Part shown: in pieces, positions 16,349-22,995 of the stretch
How the letters are laid out: the number at the start of each line of letters is the position of its first letter
Numbering within the stretch: position 1 is the stretch's first letter
Source: an uncultured Desulfobulbaceae bacterium
GTDB lineage: Bacteria; Desulfobacterota; Desulfobulbia; Desulfobulbales; Desulfobulbaceae
DNA length: 37,333 nucleotides
Reading direction: 5' to 3'
Assembly: GCA_945787305.1 (NCBI GenBank)
Contig: CALZIH010000016.1
Coordinates: 1 to 37,333 of the forward strand
Notes under the pieces: model-generated
The model's input: only the letters and a program-made list of their open reading frames with translations
The model's database searches: none
What the model was told of the DNA's origin: nothing
Made by a program: the position numbers and the translations under genes

Positions 16349-17260
16349 TTGTTGAATAAGTATTCGGTGGATACGCTGATTTCAGTGTTTGTCCTGCTTC
16401 TGGCCATGCTTCTCTGGGGGAGTTCTTTTGTCGCCATGAAGTTCGCCTTTACTGAACTTGAGCCCATGGTGGTGGTTTTTGGCAGGCTGATCGTCGCTTC
16501 TCTTTGTTTCCTGCCTTTTATCCGTTCGTTTTATCAATTACCGTTGAAAAGGTCGCATATCCTACCACTCATCTGCATGAGTTTATGTGAACCCTGTCTC
16601 TATTTTCTTTTTGAGGCCAAGGCCCTGGAGTTGACAAGTGCCTCCCAGGCTTCCATGATAACGACCATGCTGCCTTTACTTGTTGCCTTGGCTGCCGGAT
16701 TGTTTATCAATGAGTCGATTAACCGCCGGGTTGTTTCCGGTCTTGTACTGGCCGCAATCGGTGCAGTCTGGCTTTCCCTTGGAAGCACGGTGTCTGAACA
16801 GGCACCACGTCCGATCCTTGGGAATTTTCTCGAGTTCCTTGCCATGATCAGCGCAACAGGATACATCATTTTGCTAAAAAAATTAAGTAGCAGTCTGCCC
16901 CCACTTTTTTTAACTGCAATGCAATCCTTTGTCGGCGCAATATTTTTTCTGCTGGTTATACTCTTTACAGGGACAGAAGTGCCGAAAAATATTTCGGTTG
17001 AGGGCTTTTTATCGGTTCTTTACCTTGGTGTTTTTGTCAGTGTCGGTGCCTATGGCCTATATAATTTCGGTGTCAGCCGGGTCCCGGCTAACCAGGCGGC
17101 AGCATTTATTAATTTAATTCCTGTGTTTACCATTATTCTCGGTTTTTTTATACTGGGAGAGCGGTTGACCGGATGGCAGCTAGCCGCCTGCCTGCTGGTT
17201 TTTGTTGGTGTGATGATAAGTCAGGATAATAGCGTAGATCGTAGACAAGAGAAACGTTGA
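16349..17260 (+). CDS. EamA/DMT family transporter
   Basis: This is a 303-aa inner-membrane protein with about ten hydrophobic helices arranged as two EamA repeats. The first repeat starts with LLAMLLWGSSFVAMKFAF, the characteristic (W/G)GS motif of the drug/metabolite superfamily. The second repeat has SVGAYGLYNFGVSRVPANQAAAF, followed by FTIILGFFILGERLT with the conserved Glu of the last repeat. Substrates in this family include amino acids and metabolites exported or imported by proton coupling; none can be chosen here. TTG start with AGAGG 6 nt upstream; a second TTG follows directly. It is first in a four-gene unit and divergent from the exported 840-aa gene. Confidence 0.88.
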   Translation: MLNKYSVDTLISVFVLLLAMLLWGSSFVAMKFAFTELEPMVVVFGRLIVASLCFLPFIRSFYQLPLKRSHILPLICMSLCEPCLYFLFEAKALELTSASQASMITTMLPLLVALAAGLFINESINRRVVSGLVLAAIGAVWLSLGSTVSEQAPRPILGNFLEFLAMISATGYIILLKKLSSSLPPLFLTAMQSFVGAIFFLLVILFTGTEVPKNISVEGFLSVLYLGVFVSVGAYGLYNFGVSRVPANQAAAFINLIPVFTIILGFFILGERLTGWQLAACLLVFVGVMISQDNSVDRRQEKR

Positions 17261-17261
17261 A

Positions 17262-17462
17262 ATGGCTCGGATATTGATTTTTTGCGGAATATGTTTTCTC
17301 CTGGCCGGCCTGTTGTGGCCCTGGTTGAGACAGATACCTCTGGGACGCCTGCCCGGAGATATTGTGATTGAAAAAGAGAATTTTCGTTTGTTCCTGCCTG
17401 TTACCAGTTCCATCTTGATCAGCCTGGTTCTTTCCTTGTTGTTCTACCTGTTCAGGAAGTAG
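17262..17462 (+). CDS. DUF2905 family small membrane protein
   Basis: This 66-aa protein has two hydrophobic helices (about 4-21 and 45-64) separated by a loop reading IPLGRLPGDIVIEKENF. The GRLPGDI motif is characteristic of DUF2905. No function is established for the family. It begins 1 bp after the transporter stop codon, so it is translationally coupled to it. Confidence 0.85.
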   Translation: MARILIFCGICFLLAGLLWPWLRQIPLGRLPGDIVIEKENFRLFLPVTSSILISLVLSLLFYLFRK

Positions 17463-17466
17463 AGAA

Positions 17467-18228
17467 GTGGTTAACCAGAAAGAGGGAATTGAAAGATGTT
17501 TTGGGTATTGCCGACAGTGTGATCGAATCCATAGTCTGGAGAGTCTGTTCGCAAGCAGGCATGCTCGAGAACTCATTGTACAACTCGATAATTTTGGACA
17601 TATTGATTTCCTTGAACCGAGCAATGGAAGTCAACCATGCTATGCAACAGAGGCCTTGTTTGGGAAGGCTCGCGGCAAGATGTTTGGCGTGTTGCTCTGC
17701 CGGGATGTCTTCGGAAAAGAGATTGTGCTGTACGCCTTTTCCGGACAGTTTAACGGCAGGTGGCGGGTGCCCGGTTGGGTTGACCCCCTGTTTGATGTAG
17801 ACTGTTTTCATCGCTGTAACGACGTCAAGGAAAAAGAGATCAAAGCATTGGGCAGGGAAATGGAAACCCTGCAACCGGGCAGTAAGGAGCATGATGGTTT
17901 GCGCCGCCGACGTAAAGCGCTTTCCCAGTCTTTGATGAGGGAAATCTTTGCCCTCTATCGTCTGCCCAATTTCAGGGGAGAGGAGCGTTCCCTGTACGAA
18001 TTGTTTACCGGCAATGGAGGCGTTCCAACCGGAACCGGAGATTGTTGTGCTCCGAAATTGCTTGCGCATGCAGCAAGGAACAACCTTGTACCGCTCAGTT
18101 TGACAGAGTTTTATTATGGGCGGGAAAATCTTTCGCGTAGCTGCATGCATAAACAGTTTTATCCACCATGCACGACAAGGTGCCTGCCGATTTTAGGTCA
18201 TATGCTCTGTGGTGTCGAAGATGTGTGA
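17467..18228 (+). CDS. RluA-associated domain protein of unknown function
   Basis: This 253-aa protein matches the region that long gammaproteobacterial RluA-type pseudouridine synthases carry before their catalytic domain. Seen in order: GKMFGVLLCRD, AFSGQFNGRWRVPGWVDPLFD, a helix with KEIKALGREMETL, LRRRRKALSQSLMREIFALY, NFRGEERSLYELF, GGVPTGTGDCCAPKLL, and FYPPCTTRCLPILGHMLCG. The conserved cysteines (DCC, PPC, RC) and an N-terminal GYCRQC could bind metal. There is no catalytic HRLD motif. GTG start. It overlaps the next gene, which supplies the RluA domain, by 8 or 20 nt depending on that gene's start. Function is unknown; a role in substrate RNA recognition is inferred from the fusion. 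Confidence 0.8.
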   Translation: MVNQKEGIERCFGYCRQCDRIHSLESLFASRHARELIVQLDNFGHIDFLEPSNGSQPCYATEALFGKARGKMFGVLLCRDVFGKEIVLYAFSGQFNGRWRVPGWVDPLFDVDCFHRCNDVKEKEIKALGREMETLQPGSKEHDGLRRRRKALSQSLMREIFALYRLPNFRGEERSLYELFTGNGGVPTGTGDCCAPKLLAHAARNNLVPLSLTEFYYGRENLSRSCMHKQFYPPCTTRCLPILGHMLCGVEDV

Positions 18229-18874
18229 TGATATGGAAAATGGCTTGACGGTTATTCATGCCAATTCCCAATTCGTGGTGATCGACAAACCAGCCGGCTT
18301 GTTATCCGTCCCCGGTCGTGGCCCTGACAAACAGGACTGTGTGGTTCGTCGGGTGCAACAGCAGTTTCCGGGTTGTCCCGAGCAACCGGCCGTACATCGC
18401 CTGGATATGGATACTTCCGGACTTATAATCCTCGCCCGTACGGATCAGGCGCATCGGGAACTATCCCGCCTGTTTGCCCATCGACGGGTACACAAGACGT
18501 ACTTTGCCATCCTTGATGGAGTTATTCTTGACACGCAGGGGGTGATAGAACTTGCCTTCAGGCTTGATCCGGAAAATCGACCACGCCAGATCCATGACCC
18601 TGTGCATGGTAAACTCGGGACTACCAGCTGGCGTAGAATTTCCATCCAAGACGGTAAGACATGGATGGAGTTTATCCCTGTTACAGGCCGTACCCATCAA
18701 CTCAGGCTTCATGCAGCCCATGAGCTTGGTCTGGGCTGCCCGATTGTCGGCGACCGTCTTTATGGCACCAGAAAACCGGGTCAGCGCATGTTGCTTCATG
18801 CCGCTCAACTGCGCTTTGTGCACCCGCAGACTGGAGAACCTGTAGAATTTATCTCTGAAGTTCCGTTTTTTTAA
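18209..18874 (+). CDS. RluA-family pseudouridine synthase
   Basis: This 221-aa enzyme isomerises uridine to pseudouridine in rRNA or tRNA. The catalytic Asp lies in HRLDMDTSGL (D66 from this start). FVVIDKPAGLLSVPG, the HKTYFAILDG strand, FIPVTGRTHQLRLHAA and GDRLYG are standard RluA-family motifs. No S4 domain precedes it, as in RluA itself. Translation may instead start at 18221, where the ATG overlaps the stop of the upstream gene (ATGTGTGA); that shortens the protein by four residues. With its upstream neighbour it equals the two halves of the fused gammaproteobacterial protein. Which RNA position it modifies cannot be told. Confidence 0.92.
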   Translation: MVSKMCDDMENGLTVIHANSQFVVIDKPAGLLSVPGRGPDKQDCVVRRVQQQFPGCPEQPAVHRLDMDTSGLIILARTDQAHRELSRLFAHRRVHKTYFAILDGVILDTQGVIELAFRLDPENRPRQIHDPVHGKLGTTSWRRISIQDGKTWMEFIPVTGRTHQLRLHAAHELGLGCPIVGDRLYGTRKPGQRMLLHAAQLRFVHPQTGEPVEFISEVPFF

Positions 18875-19289
18875 TGCTGATTACCATCAACGTTCAGCTA
18901 GTCCTGCTCGGCGAGGGGACTGATTTTATTTTTCTATACCGGGGACAGAATACTATTTCATCACAGATAACTATTCAACTGCTTGTACCCAATTTGTATA
19001 TAGAAAAAAATGATATCTGTCTCCCGGATTTGTGAAAAAATTCAGCACCCTACTTCGAAGGCAGCATAGGCAATTCTACTTTCAAGCTGAGTTTTGATGG
19101 TAATCACAATTTTTAAGTGTTCGTTTTCTTTCTCTTGAATTTGTCGATTGTCCGTAATGAATATCTACAAAGGCCGGTTTGCCGGACCGTTGTAGAGTGG
19201 GGTATACTTACGGAAACATGTCTTGAGAAGTGTGCAGCCGGCAGGATGTGGATTTTGCCGGCTGCAATCAGAACAATGAGATATGGACA
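18875..19289. other. Intergenic region with REP-like motifs
   Basis: No gene is seen. GGGGACTGATTTTATTT (18915-18931) and GGGGACAGAATACTATTT (18941-18958) are imperfect direct repeats. An inverted relative lies at 19003-19025 (AAAATGATATCTGTCTCCC in part). GGGGACAGA-type motifs commonly flank REP-associated tyrosine transposases, so these may be orphan REP remnants. No transposase gene is nearby. Confidence 0.35.
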
Positions 19290-19517
19290 TTAACCGTGAT
19301 ACATAGCCAGCGCCCGGTACTCATCCGTGCTCAGCTTGAAGTTTTCATCGAAATCGAACCGCATGAAGAGTTCCGTTGTAATGCCAGCCGTTGTTGCTTC
19401 ATGTCGAGAAATAGCCCCATCGTCATTCATATCGATTAAATCAAAACCAGGGGCGGTGGCAAAAGCGGGAACCGCGATAAAAATGAGAAAGAGGCTAAAT
19501 GCCATTATTTTATACAT
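19290..19517 (-). CDS. Small exported EF-hand protein A
   Basis: A 75-aa protein with a signal peptide (MYKIMAFSLFLIFIAVPAFA) and two EF-hand loops. The first, DMNDDGAISRHE, has all canonical Ca ligands (1, 3, 5, 9, 12) and Gly at position 6. The second, DFDENFKLSTDE, has acidic ligands but Phe instead of Gly at position 6, so binding may be weaker. The mature protein of about 55 residues is likely a periplasmic calcium-binding protein. AAAGGAG precedes the ATG. It is a paralogue of the gene at 19688-19924, from which it is separated by repeat R1. Confidence 0.8.
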   Translation of the reverse strand: MYKIMAFSLFLIFIAVPAFATAPGFDLIDMNDDGAISRHEATTAGITTELFMRFDFDENFKLSTDEYRALAMYHG

Positions 19518-19567
19518 GATGAACTCCTTTGTAACCGTTATTCAGGAAAAAAAATTGTAACGTAAAT

Positions 19568-19672
19568 ATTGTCGGTGTCGCAAAAAGCCTCGCCACCGAC
19601 GGCGGACAGGTTATAACGCATTGTTTTTCCGTACTGTGCAATTTGCGTTTTTGACTTTTTACGAGACCATCA
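19568..19672 (-). repeat. Dispersed repeat R1, copy 2
   Basis: Inverted partner of the element at 6891-6995, with equal length and 14 mismatches in 105 positions. It lies between the two EF-hand genes and on the same strand as them. It could have been inserted after the EF-hand duplication, or carried there with it. Confidence 0.8.
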
Positions 19673-19687
19673 AATATTGAGTTACCT

Positions 19688-19924
19688 CTATAATGAGTTT
19701 TGTGGTTCTGTAAACACCGCCGCGTATTCGTCAATACTCAGCTGCTTGTCCTTGTTAACATCAGCTTGAATAAAGGCCTCGACGCTAATGCCTGCGGCAG
19801 TTATTTCACTTCCTGAAATGGCTCCATTTTGGTCCGTATCGATCTCCTCGAAAGCGACGAGCCCTGCAAATGCAGGAACCGCGATAAGGCTGAGATATAG
19901 AAAGGCGAGCAAGATTTTGTACAT
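19688..19924 (-). CDS. Small exported EF-hand protein B
   Basis: A 78-aa paralogue of protein A with the same architecture. It has a signal peptide ending PAFA, then EF loop DTDQNGAISGSE (canonical, Gly at 6) and EF loop DVNKDKQLSIDE (Lys at 6). The linker TAAGISVEAFIQAD matches TTAGITTELFMRFD of protein A. A strong AGGAGG lies 7 nt before the ATG. Likely a periplasmic calcium-binding protein; its partner is unknown. Confidence 0.8.
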   Translation of the reverse strand: MYKILLAFLYLSLIAVPAFAGLVAFEEIDTDQNGAISGSEITAAGISVEAFIQADVNKDKQLSIDEYAAVFTEPQNSL

Positions 19925-20314
19925 GATGTACCTCCTGTAGTTGTTTGTTGTGGTTCACAATTGGACATCGGCTGTTTTACTCAAATGCATGGTTCGTGCC
20001 ATGTTTTTTTATCCTTTGTATTCAAGCATTTATGTGGTTTTTGCTGCTCTGGGGGATAAGGCGTTGTCGTAGCGTGCTGACATTTTATTGAGCAATAACC
20101 GTATCTTGTCAGAATTAGGTAATATTTCATGTGCCTGCTTGGCGACAGGAGGTGAACTTGATGAGGGAGTATCATGCTTTCGAGGTGTTGGCATGTTGGG
20201 CACCAGGGGATATTGTTTGTGAGATCTTGATGGAATATTAATATGTTGCCTTGTTTTTTATTGATCTTTGTAATAGGGTTGGTTGTGGATTATGTATAAC
20301 TGTTTGTTTCAACA
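19925..20314. other. Intergenic region with one candidate small ORF
   Basis: Apart from the 26-codon candidate at 20161-20241 I see no gene, and no RNA gene is recognisable. The region leads into repeat R2 and the riboswitch. Confidence 0.4.
20161..20241 (+). CDS. Possible 26-aa ORF with a strong Shine-Dalgarno
   Basis: The ATG is preceded by AGGAGGTG at a 6-nt spacing, an excellent ribosome-binding site. The product starts MREYHAFEVLACW and ends at 20241. It has no known relatives that I recognise. A small protein or a chance ORF; the ribosome-binding site is the only argument. Confidence 0.25.
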   Translation: MREYHAFEVLACWAPGDIVCEILMEY

Positions 20315-20443
20315 AGGGTGCCCTGAAAAATGAGGATTTTCGCCTGGTGTCAAGACATGCGAATAATTTTACTATGGGCAGGATATTTCGAGGATAAAAT
20401 TTTGAGCATAACGCCGAGTTCGGGCGAAAATACAATTTTTCAA
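20315..20443 (-). repeat. Dispersed repeat R2, copy 2
   Basis: Read on the minus strand, block a (20420-20443), block b (20353-20403) and block c (20315-20342) match the copy at 20-188 in the same order, with shorter spacers. It ends within about 10 nt of the riboswitch aptamer, so it occupies the place where the riboswitch promoter is expected. Confidence 0.7.
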
Positions 20444-20448
20444 AATAC

Positions 20449-20530
20449 CACAAGATAAAGCCAAACCTGCCGTAAAACAGGGACGGAAAGCTACGGGATT
20501 CAGCAAGGAATTAGCCGAGCTGCCTATTTG
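20449..20530 (+). promoter_or_regulatory. Cyclic di-GMP-I (GEMM-I) riboswitch aptamer
   Basis: The conserved GEMM-I parts are all present in order: AAAGCCAAACC (about 20457-20466), a stem CCTG/CAGG closed by a loop containing GTAA (GNRA-like), GGGACGGAAAGC (20480-20491) with CGGG after it, a variable stem ATTC/GAAT, and TTAGCCGAGCTGCC (20511-20524). The position equal to G20 of the Vibrio Vc2 aptamer, three bases before AAACC, is G. This favours c-di-GMP over the cGAMP-type subclass, which has A there. It lies about 80 nt before the start of the membrane-protein gene at 20608. Ligand choice is inferred from the alignment I made from memory of Vc2 and the Geobacter aptamer. Confidence 0.85.
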
Positions 20531-20554
20531 ACATGGGTGGTTCGGCTTTTTTTT
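20513..20554 (+). terminator. Expression-platform terminator of the c-di-GMP riboswitch
   Basis: AGCCGAGCTGCC (20513-20524) pairs with GGGTGGTTCGGCT (20535-20547), and an eight-T run ends at 20554. The 5' arm is also the conserved 3' side of the aptamer, so aptamer and terminator cannot form together. That geometry predicts a genetic ON switch: ligand holds the 3' side in the aptamer and transcription reads through. Confidence 0.82.
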
Positions 20555-20607
20555 GGTCGAGATAAAAATGCTGCATGAAAACCATGCTCTATGCGAAGGA
20601 GGATATC

Positions 20608-21741
20608 ATGAAAATCGGGGCACCGCTGGAAACAGCGCAGGGGAAAGAGTCGGCAAAGGATGCATTTGCACCGAGCGACCAGGGGCAGAGCAAAACCCGA
20701 GCAGATCAGCGGATACAGCTCAATCATCTCCTTCGCGAATTGCGTGAAGAAGTGCGCGACCTCGCTGATTTTGTCGGTAAGGTTAAACTAGGGTTGACAA
20801 GCATAACCGCTGGTGAAACGTATCTCAAAAAGACAGTGGGGGACATCACGGCACTCTTTCTCGAAATTGAAGAGGTCAATCGTGCATTTCGCAACGACAC
20901 AGTACGTCACATTACCAATTTATGGGAACAAATGCAGGCTAATCCTGTATTGTGCGATCCACAGCAGAATTTGACACAGCAGGAGCTTTTGCACGCCCTG
21001 ACCCTGCTGGAAGATAGGGGTGCAAAAATTGTTTTTGCCGTCGGTCAACTTACAATTCCTCATCGTTTGAACCGCTGGCTGGACAAGGCGCGCACCGGTT
21101 ACTATGTTCCCTTTCATCAATTATTTGAAGATGAGTTGCCCGATCCAAATGATCGCCTACGAGTGCTTCGCACCATCGCCTCGGCGCCTAAAACCTTAAA
21201 GGCCGGGATCGTCTGCTCCGACAATGGGCTTATCTATCGATACAACCCAGAACCCCGTGGTCGGGTCTTAAGCCTGGTTTGGGTGAGTGTGTTGTTCCTT
21301 GCCGTGACCATTCTGGTATGGACTGTCGGTAATAAACATTTAGCGGTACTGCTTCCCGAGCTGCCGTTGGACACAGAGGTGCTTCCTCTCTTGTTACCTG
21401 GCTGGTTTGCAATTCTTTTGGGAGTCCTTGTCCATGTTGCTGTTGCAGGTGTAAAGCGTAGTCGCGAGTCGGGGTTGCCGCCGGTTGTCGCCGTAAAGGA
21501 CTGGATGTTGCTTTTCAGCGCCCGCAAAGGGGACATAGTCGTCAAGATATTGCTAGCTTTAATAGGCCTGTTTGCATTGGTCTTTTTGGTCGGAGGCAAC
21601 CAGTTTACGGTGGCCAGCGCCTTTTTTACCGGCTACAGCCTGGATAGCTTCATAGGCCTGTTTGGTGAATCCATGGATCAGAAGGCTACGGCCCAATTGA
21701 CAACCATGCGAAAAAAATTCGGTTTTAACGATGAAGGATAA
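20608..21741 (+). CDS. Unknown membrane protein under c-di-GMP riboswitch control
   Basis: I do not recognise a named family. The start is placed at 20608 because AAGGAGGA ends 4 nt before that ATG; an ATG at 20575 in the same frame would put this site inside the gene. The 377-aa product has a hydrophilic N-terminal half, with a likely helical coiled region at about 38-90 (HLLRELREEVRDL, ITALFLEIEEVNRAF), and a conserved-looking stretch HRLNRWLDKARTGYYVPFHQ. Three or more membrane helices follow (about 220-240, 259-281, 310-330), then a short hydrophilic tail. No GGDEF, EAL or PilZ motif is seen. A phosphoesterase gene follows after 47 bp and is probably co-transcribed. A surface, motility or lifestyle role is only suggested by the riboswitch. 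Confidence 0.82.
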   Translation: MKIGAPLETAQGKESAKDAFAPSDQGQSKTRADQRIQLNHLLRELREEVRDLADFVGKVKLGLTSITAGETYLKKTVGDITALFLEIEEVNRAFRNDTVRHITNLWEQMQANPVLCDPQQNLTQQELLHALTLLEDRGAKIVFAVGQLTIPHRLNRWLDKARTGYYVPFHQLFEDELPDPNDRLRVLRTIASAPKTLKAGIVCSDNGLIYRYNPEPRGRVLSLVWVSVLFLAVTILVWTVGNKHLAVLLPELPLDTEVLPLLLPGWFAILLGVLVHVAVAGVKRSRESGLPPVVAVKDWMLLFSARKGDIVVKILLALIGLFALVFLVGGNQFTVASAFFTGYSLDSFIGLFGESMDQKATAQLTTMRKKFGFNDEG

Positions 21742-21788
21742 TGTGAAATAACAAGAAATAATATGGATGCAGTGGCTTTGATGAAACG

Positions 21789-22424
21789 ATGTCTGTAAAA
21801 ATAGGATTGATCAGTGACATCCATGCCACTGCCACTCCACTTCGGCAAGCATTGGCGATTTTTAAGCAGCAGTCTGTTGATCTGGTTCTCTGTGCAGGAG
21901 ATATAGCGGGTTATGGAGCTGAGCTTGAAAAGAGTGTTGACCTGCTGGTTGCCAACGGCTGTGTAACTATTCTTGGTAATCATGATGTCTGGTATCTTGA
22001 CCATCAGGCTGAAGAGCAAGAAAAAGGAGCTGAAACATTTCTCTACAATTTGCCGGTGACATGGAATTCCACCATAGAGGGAAAACAAATTTATGCGGTT
22101 CATGCAAGTCCTCCCTTTTCAATGTCGAGGGGGATTACCTTACTGGATCAATATGAAAATATTCTGTCAGCCGAGAAAGAACGATGGGCTCATGAATTGA
22201 AAAAATACAATTACGACGTGCTGGTAGTGGGTCATACCCATCAGGTTTTTGCCGAACTGTTGGGGCAGACCCTGGTGATTAACCCGGGGAGCACGACATT
22301 TAATCATACTTGCGCAATTTTGAGCCTTCCTGAGCTGAAGGTCAGCATTGTTCCATTATCAGGAAAAACCCCCAGAAAGGTATGGCACTGGGGAATGATG
22401 AACAAAGAAGAACTCAGCATGTAA
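21789..22424 (+). CDS. Calcineurin-like metallophosphoesterase (YfcE/MJ0936-type)
   Basis: A 211-aa cytoplasmic dimetal phosphoesterase. The five metal-binding motifs are visible: D10-x-H12 (LISDIHA), G-D38 (CAGDIAG), G-N64-H65-D66 (LGNHDVW), H105 (AVHASP) and GH149-TH151 (VVGHTHQVF). Relatives of this size are phosphodiesterases active on 2',3'-cyclic nucleotides or artificial diesters; the true substrate is often unknown. It is likely co-transcribed with the riboswitch-controlled membrane protein 47 bp upstream, so its expression should also rise with c-di-GMP. No strong Shine-Dalgarno is seen before the ATG. Confidence 0.9.
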   Translation: MSVKIGLISDIHATATPLRQALAIFKQQSVDLVLCAGDIAGYGAELEKSVDLLVANGCVTILGNHDVWYLDHQAEEQEKGAETFLYNLPVTWNSTIEGKQIYAVHASPPFSMSRGITLLDQYENILSAEKERWAHELKKYNYDVLVVGHTHQVFAELLGQTLVINPGSTTFNHTCAILSLPELKVSIVPLSGKTPRKVWHWGMMNKEELSM

Positions 22425-22757
22425 CAACGCCTCCTTTCCTCTTCCCAACCCTCAATGCTTTCTGCCTTGTACTTGGTTGGTAAGGTCATTCCAGTTCGGG
22501 TGTGGTCCCTCTGTTACTTTCATACGAAACCTTAAACCTTTCATTCCCTGCTTTATCTGCCAGGTTCCTGGCTAACTAACCCACGCCGTTAAATGTCCAA
22601 TGCGTATTCTTGACCGATGTTTTTGTTAATTCCTGGGTTGAGTGTTCGGGTGAAGAATTTGCCATGATTCAGCCTCGGTGACATCTGTAAGGCACCTGTA
22701 AGTCGTTACTTGTTGCTGCAACGCATGAGTTTTCCAGGTAGTGCGTGGAACTTTTAC
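22425..22757. other. Intergenic region, no gene seen
   Basis: About 330 bp between the phosphoesterase and the promoter of the fatty-acid operon. I see no coding frame with recognisable content, no RNA gene and no clear terminator. Confidence 0.4.
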
Positions 22758-22785
22758 CTGACTTTTCAAAGGTAATGGTTATAAT
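22758..22785 (+). promoter_or_regulatory. Predicted sigma-70 promoter of the beta-oxidation operon
   Basis: A perfect -10 box TATAAT (22780-22785) lies 16 bp after CTGACT (22758-22763), which matches TTGACA at four of six positions. Transcription would start near 22792. The first gene of the operon begins 200 bp later. Confidence 0.55.
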
Positions 22786-22794
22786 TTATCAAGA

Positions 22795-22824
22795 GGTAAA
22801 TTTTCCTAAAGGAAAATTTTTACC
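22795..22824 (+). promoter_or_regulatory. Operator-like palindrome at the predicted transcription start
   Basis: GGTAAATTTTCC (22795-22806) and GGAAAATTTTTACC (22811-22824) form an inverted repeat around a TAAA centre, with a two-base bulge. It covers roughly +3 to +32 of the predicted transcript, where a repressor would block transcription. Fatty-acid genes are commonly controlled by TetR- or GntR-type repressors that bind acyl-CoA. No regulator gene is in the window, so the binding protein is unknown. An RNA hairpin role is the alternative. Confidence 0.45.
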
Positions 22825-22929
22825 ATAGTTTTTTGAATAAGGTTATCTGTTGAAGATGGAGATGAAGATGAGGATATACCAGATGTGATCATATCCCTCA
22901 GAGCGTAACCTCTACTAAGGGGAAGCAAA

Positions 22930-22995
22930 ATGGATATCTATCCTCAGTTCCGTCTTTTCATGATTCTTCAGGGTGGAGAAGGGAGCACATCATGA
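22930..22995 (+). CDS. Possible 21-aa leader ORF coupled to the acyl-CoA synthetase gene
   Basis: An ORF starting MDIYPQFRLFMIL has GGGGAAG just upstream and ends in TGA at 22993-22995, overlapping the ATG of the synthetase gene (22992-22994) as ATGA. The overlap would allow translational coupling. The GGGTGGAGAAGGG inside it may equally serve only as the ribosome-binding site of the next gene. Confidence 0.3.
   Translation: MDIYPQFRLFMILQGGEGSTS

Noticed and set aside
17452..18150. A 232-codon open frame on the minus strand
   Set aside because: It is antisense to the RluA-associated gene, which has clear family motifs.
17467..18874. A frameshift separating one long RluA protein into two genes
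   Set aside because: The first frame ends naturally after the conserved MLCG segment and the second has its own starts overlapping the stop. Stand-alone versions exist in related bacteria as far as I recall, so a natural split is more likely.
20449..20530. cGAMP-type (GEMM-Ib) riboswitch
   Set aside because: The base three positions before AAACC is G as in Vc2, while the cGAMP subclass has A there. Only binding data could settle it fully.
20575..20607. An upstream ATG start for the riboswitch-controlled gene
   Set aside because: The AAGGAGGA that best fits a ribosome-binding site lies inside this extension and serves the ATG at 20608.
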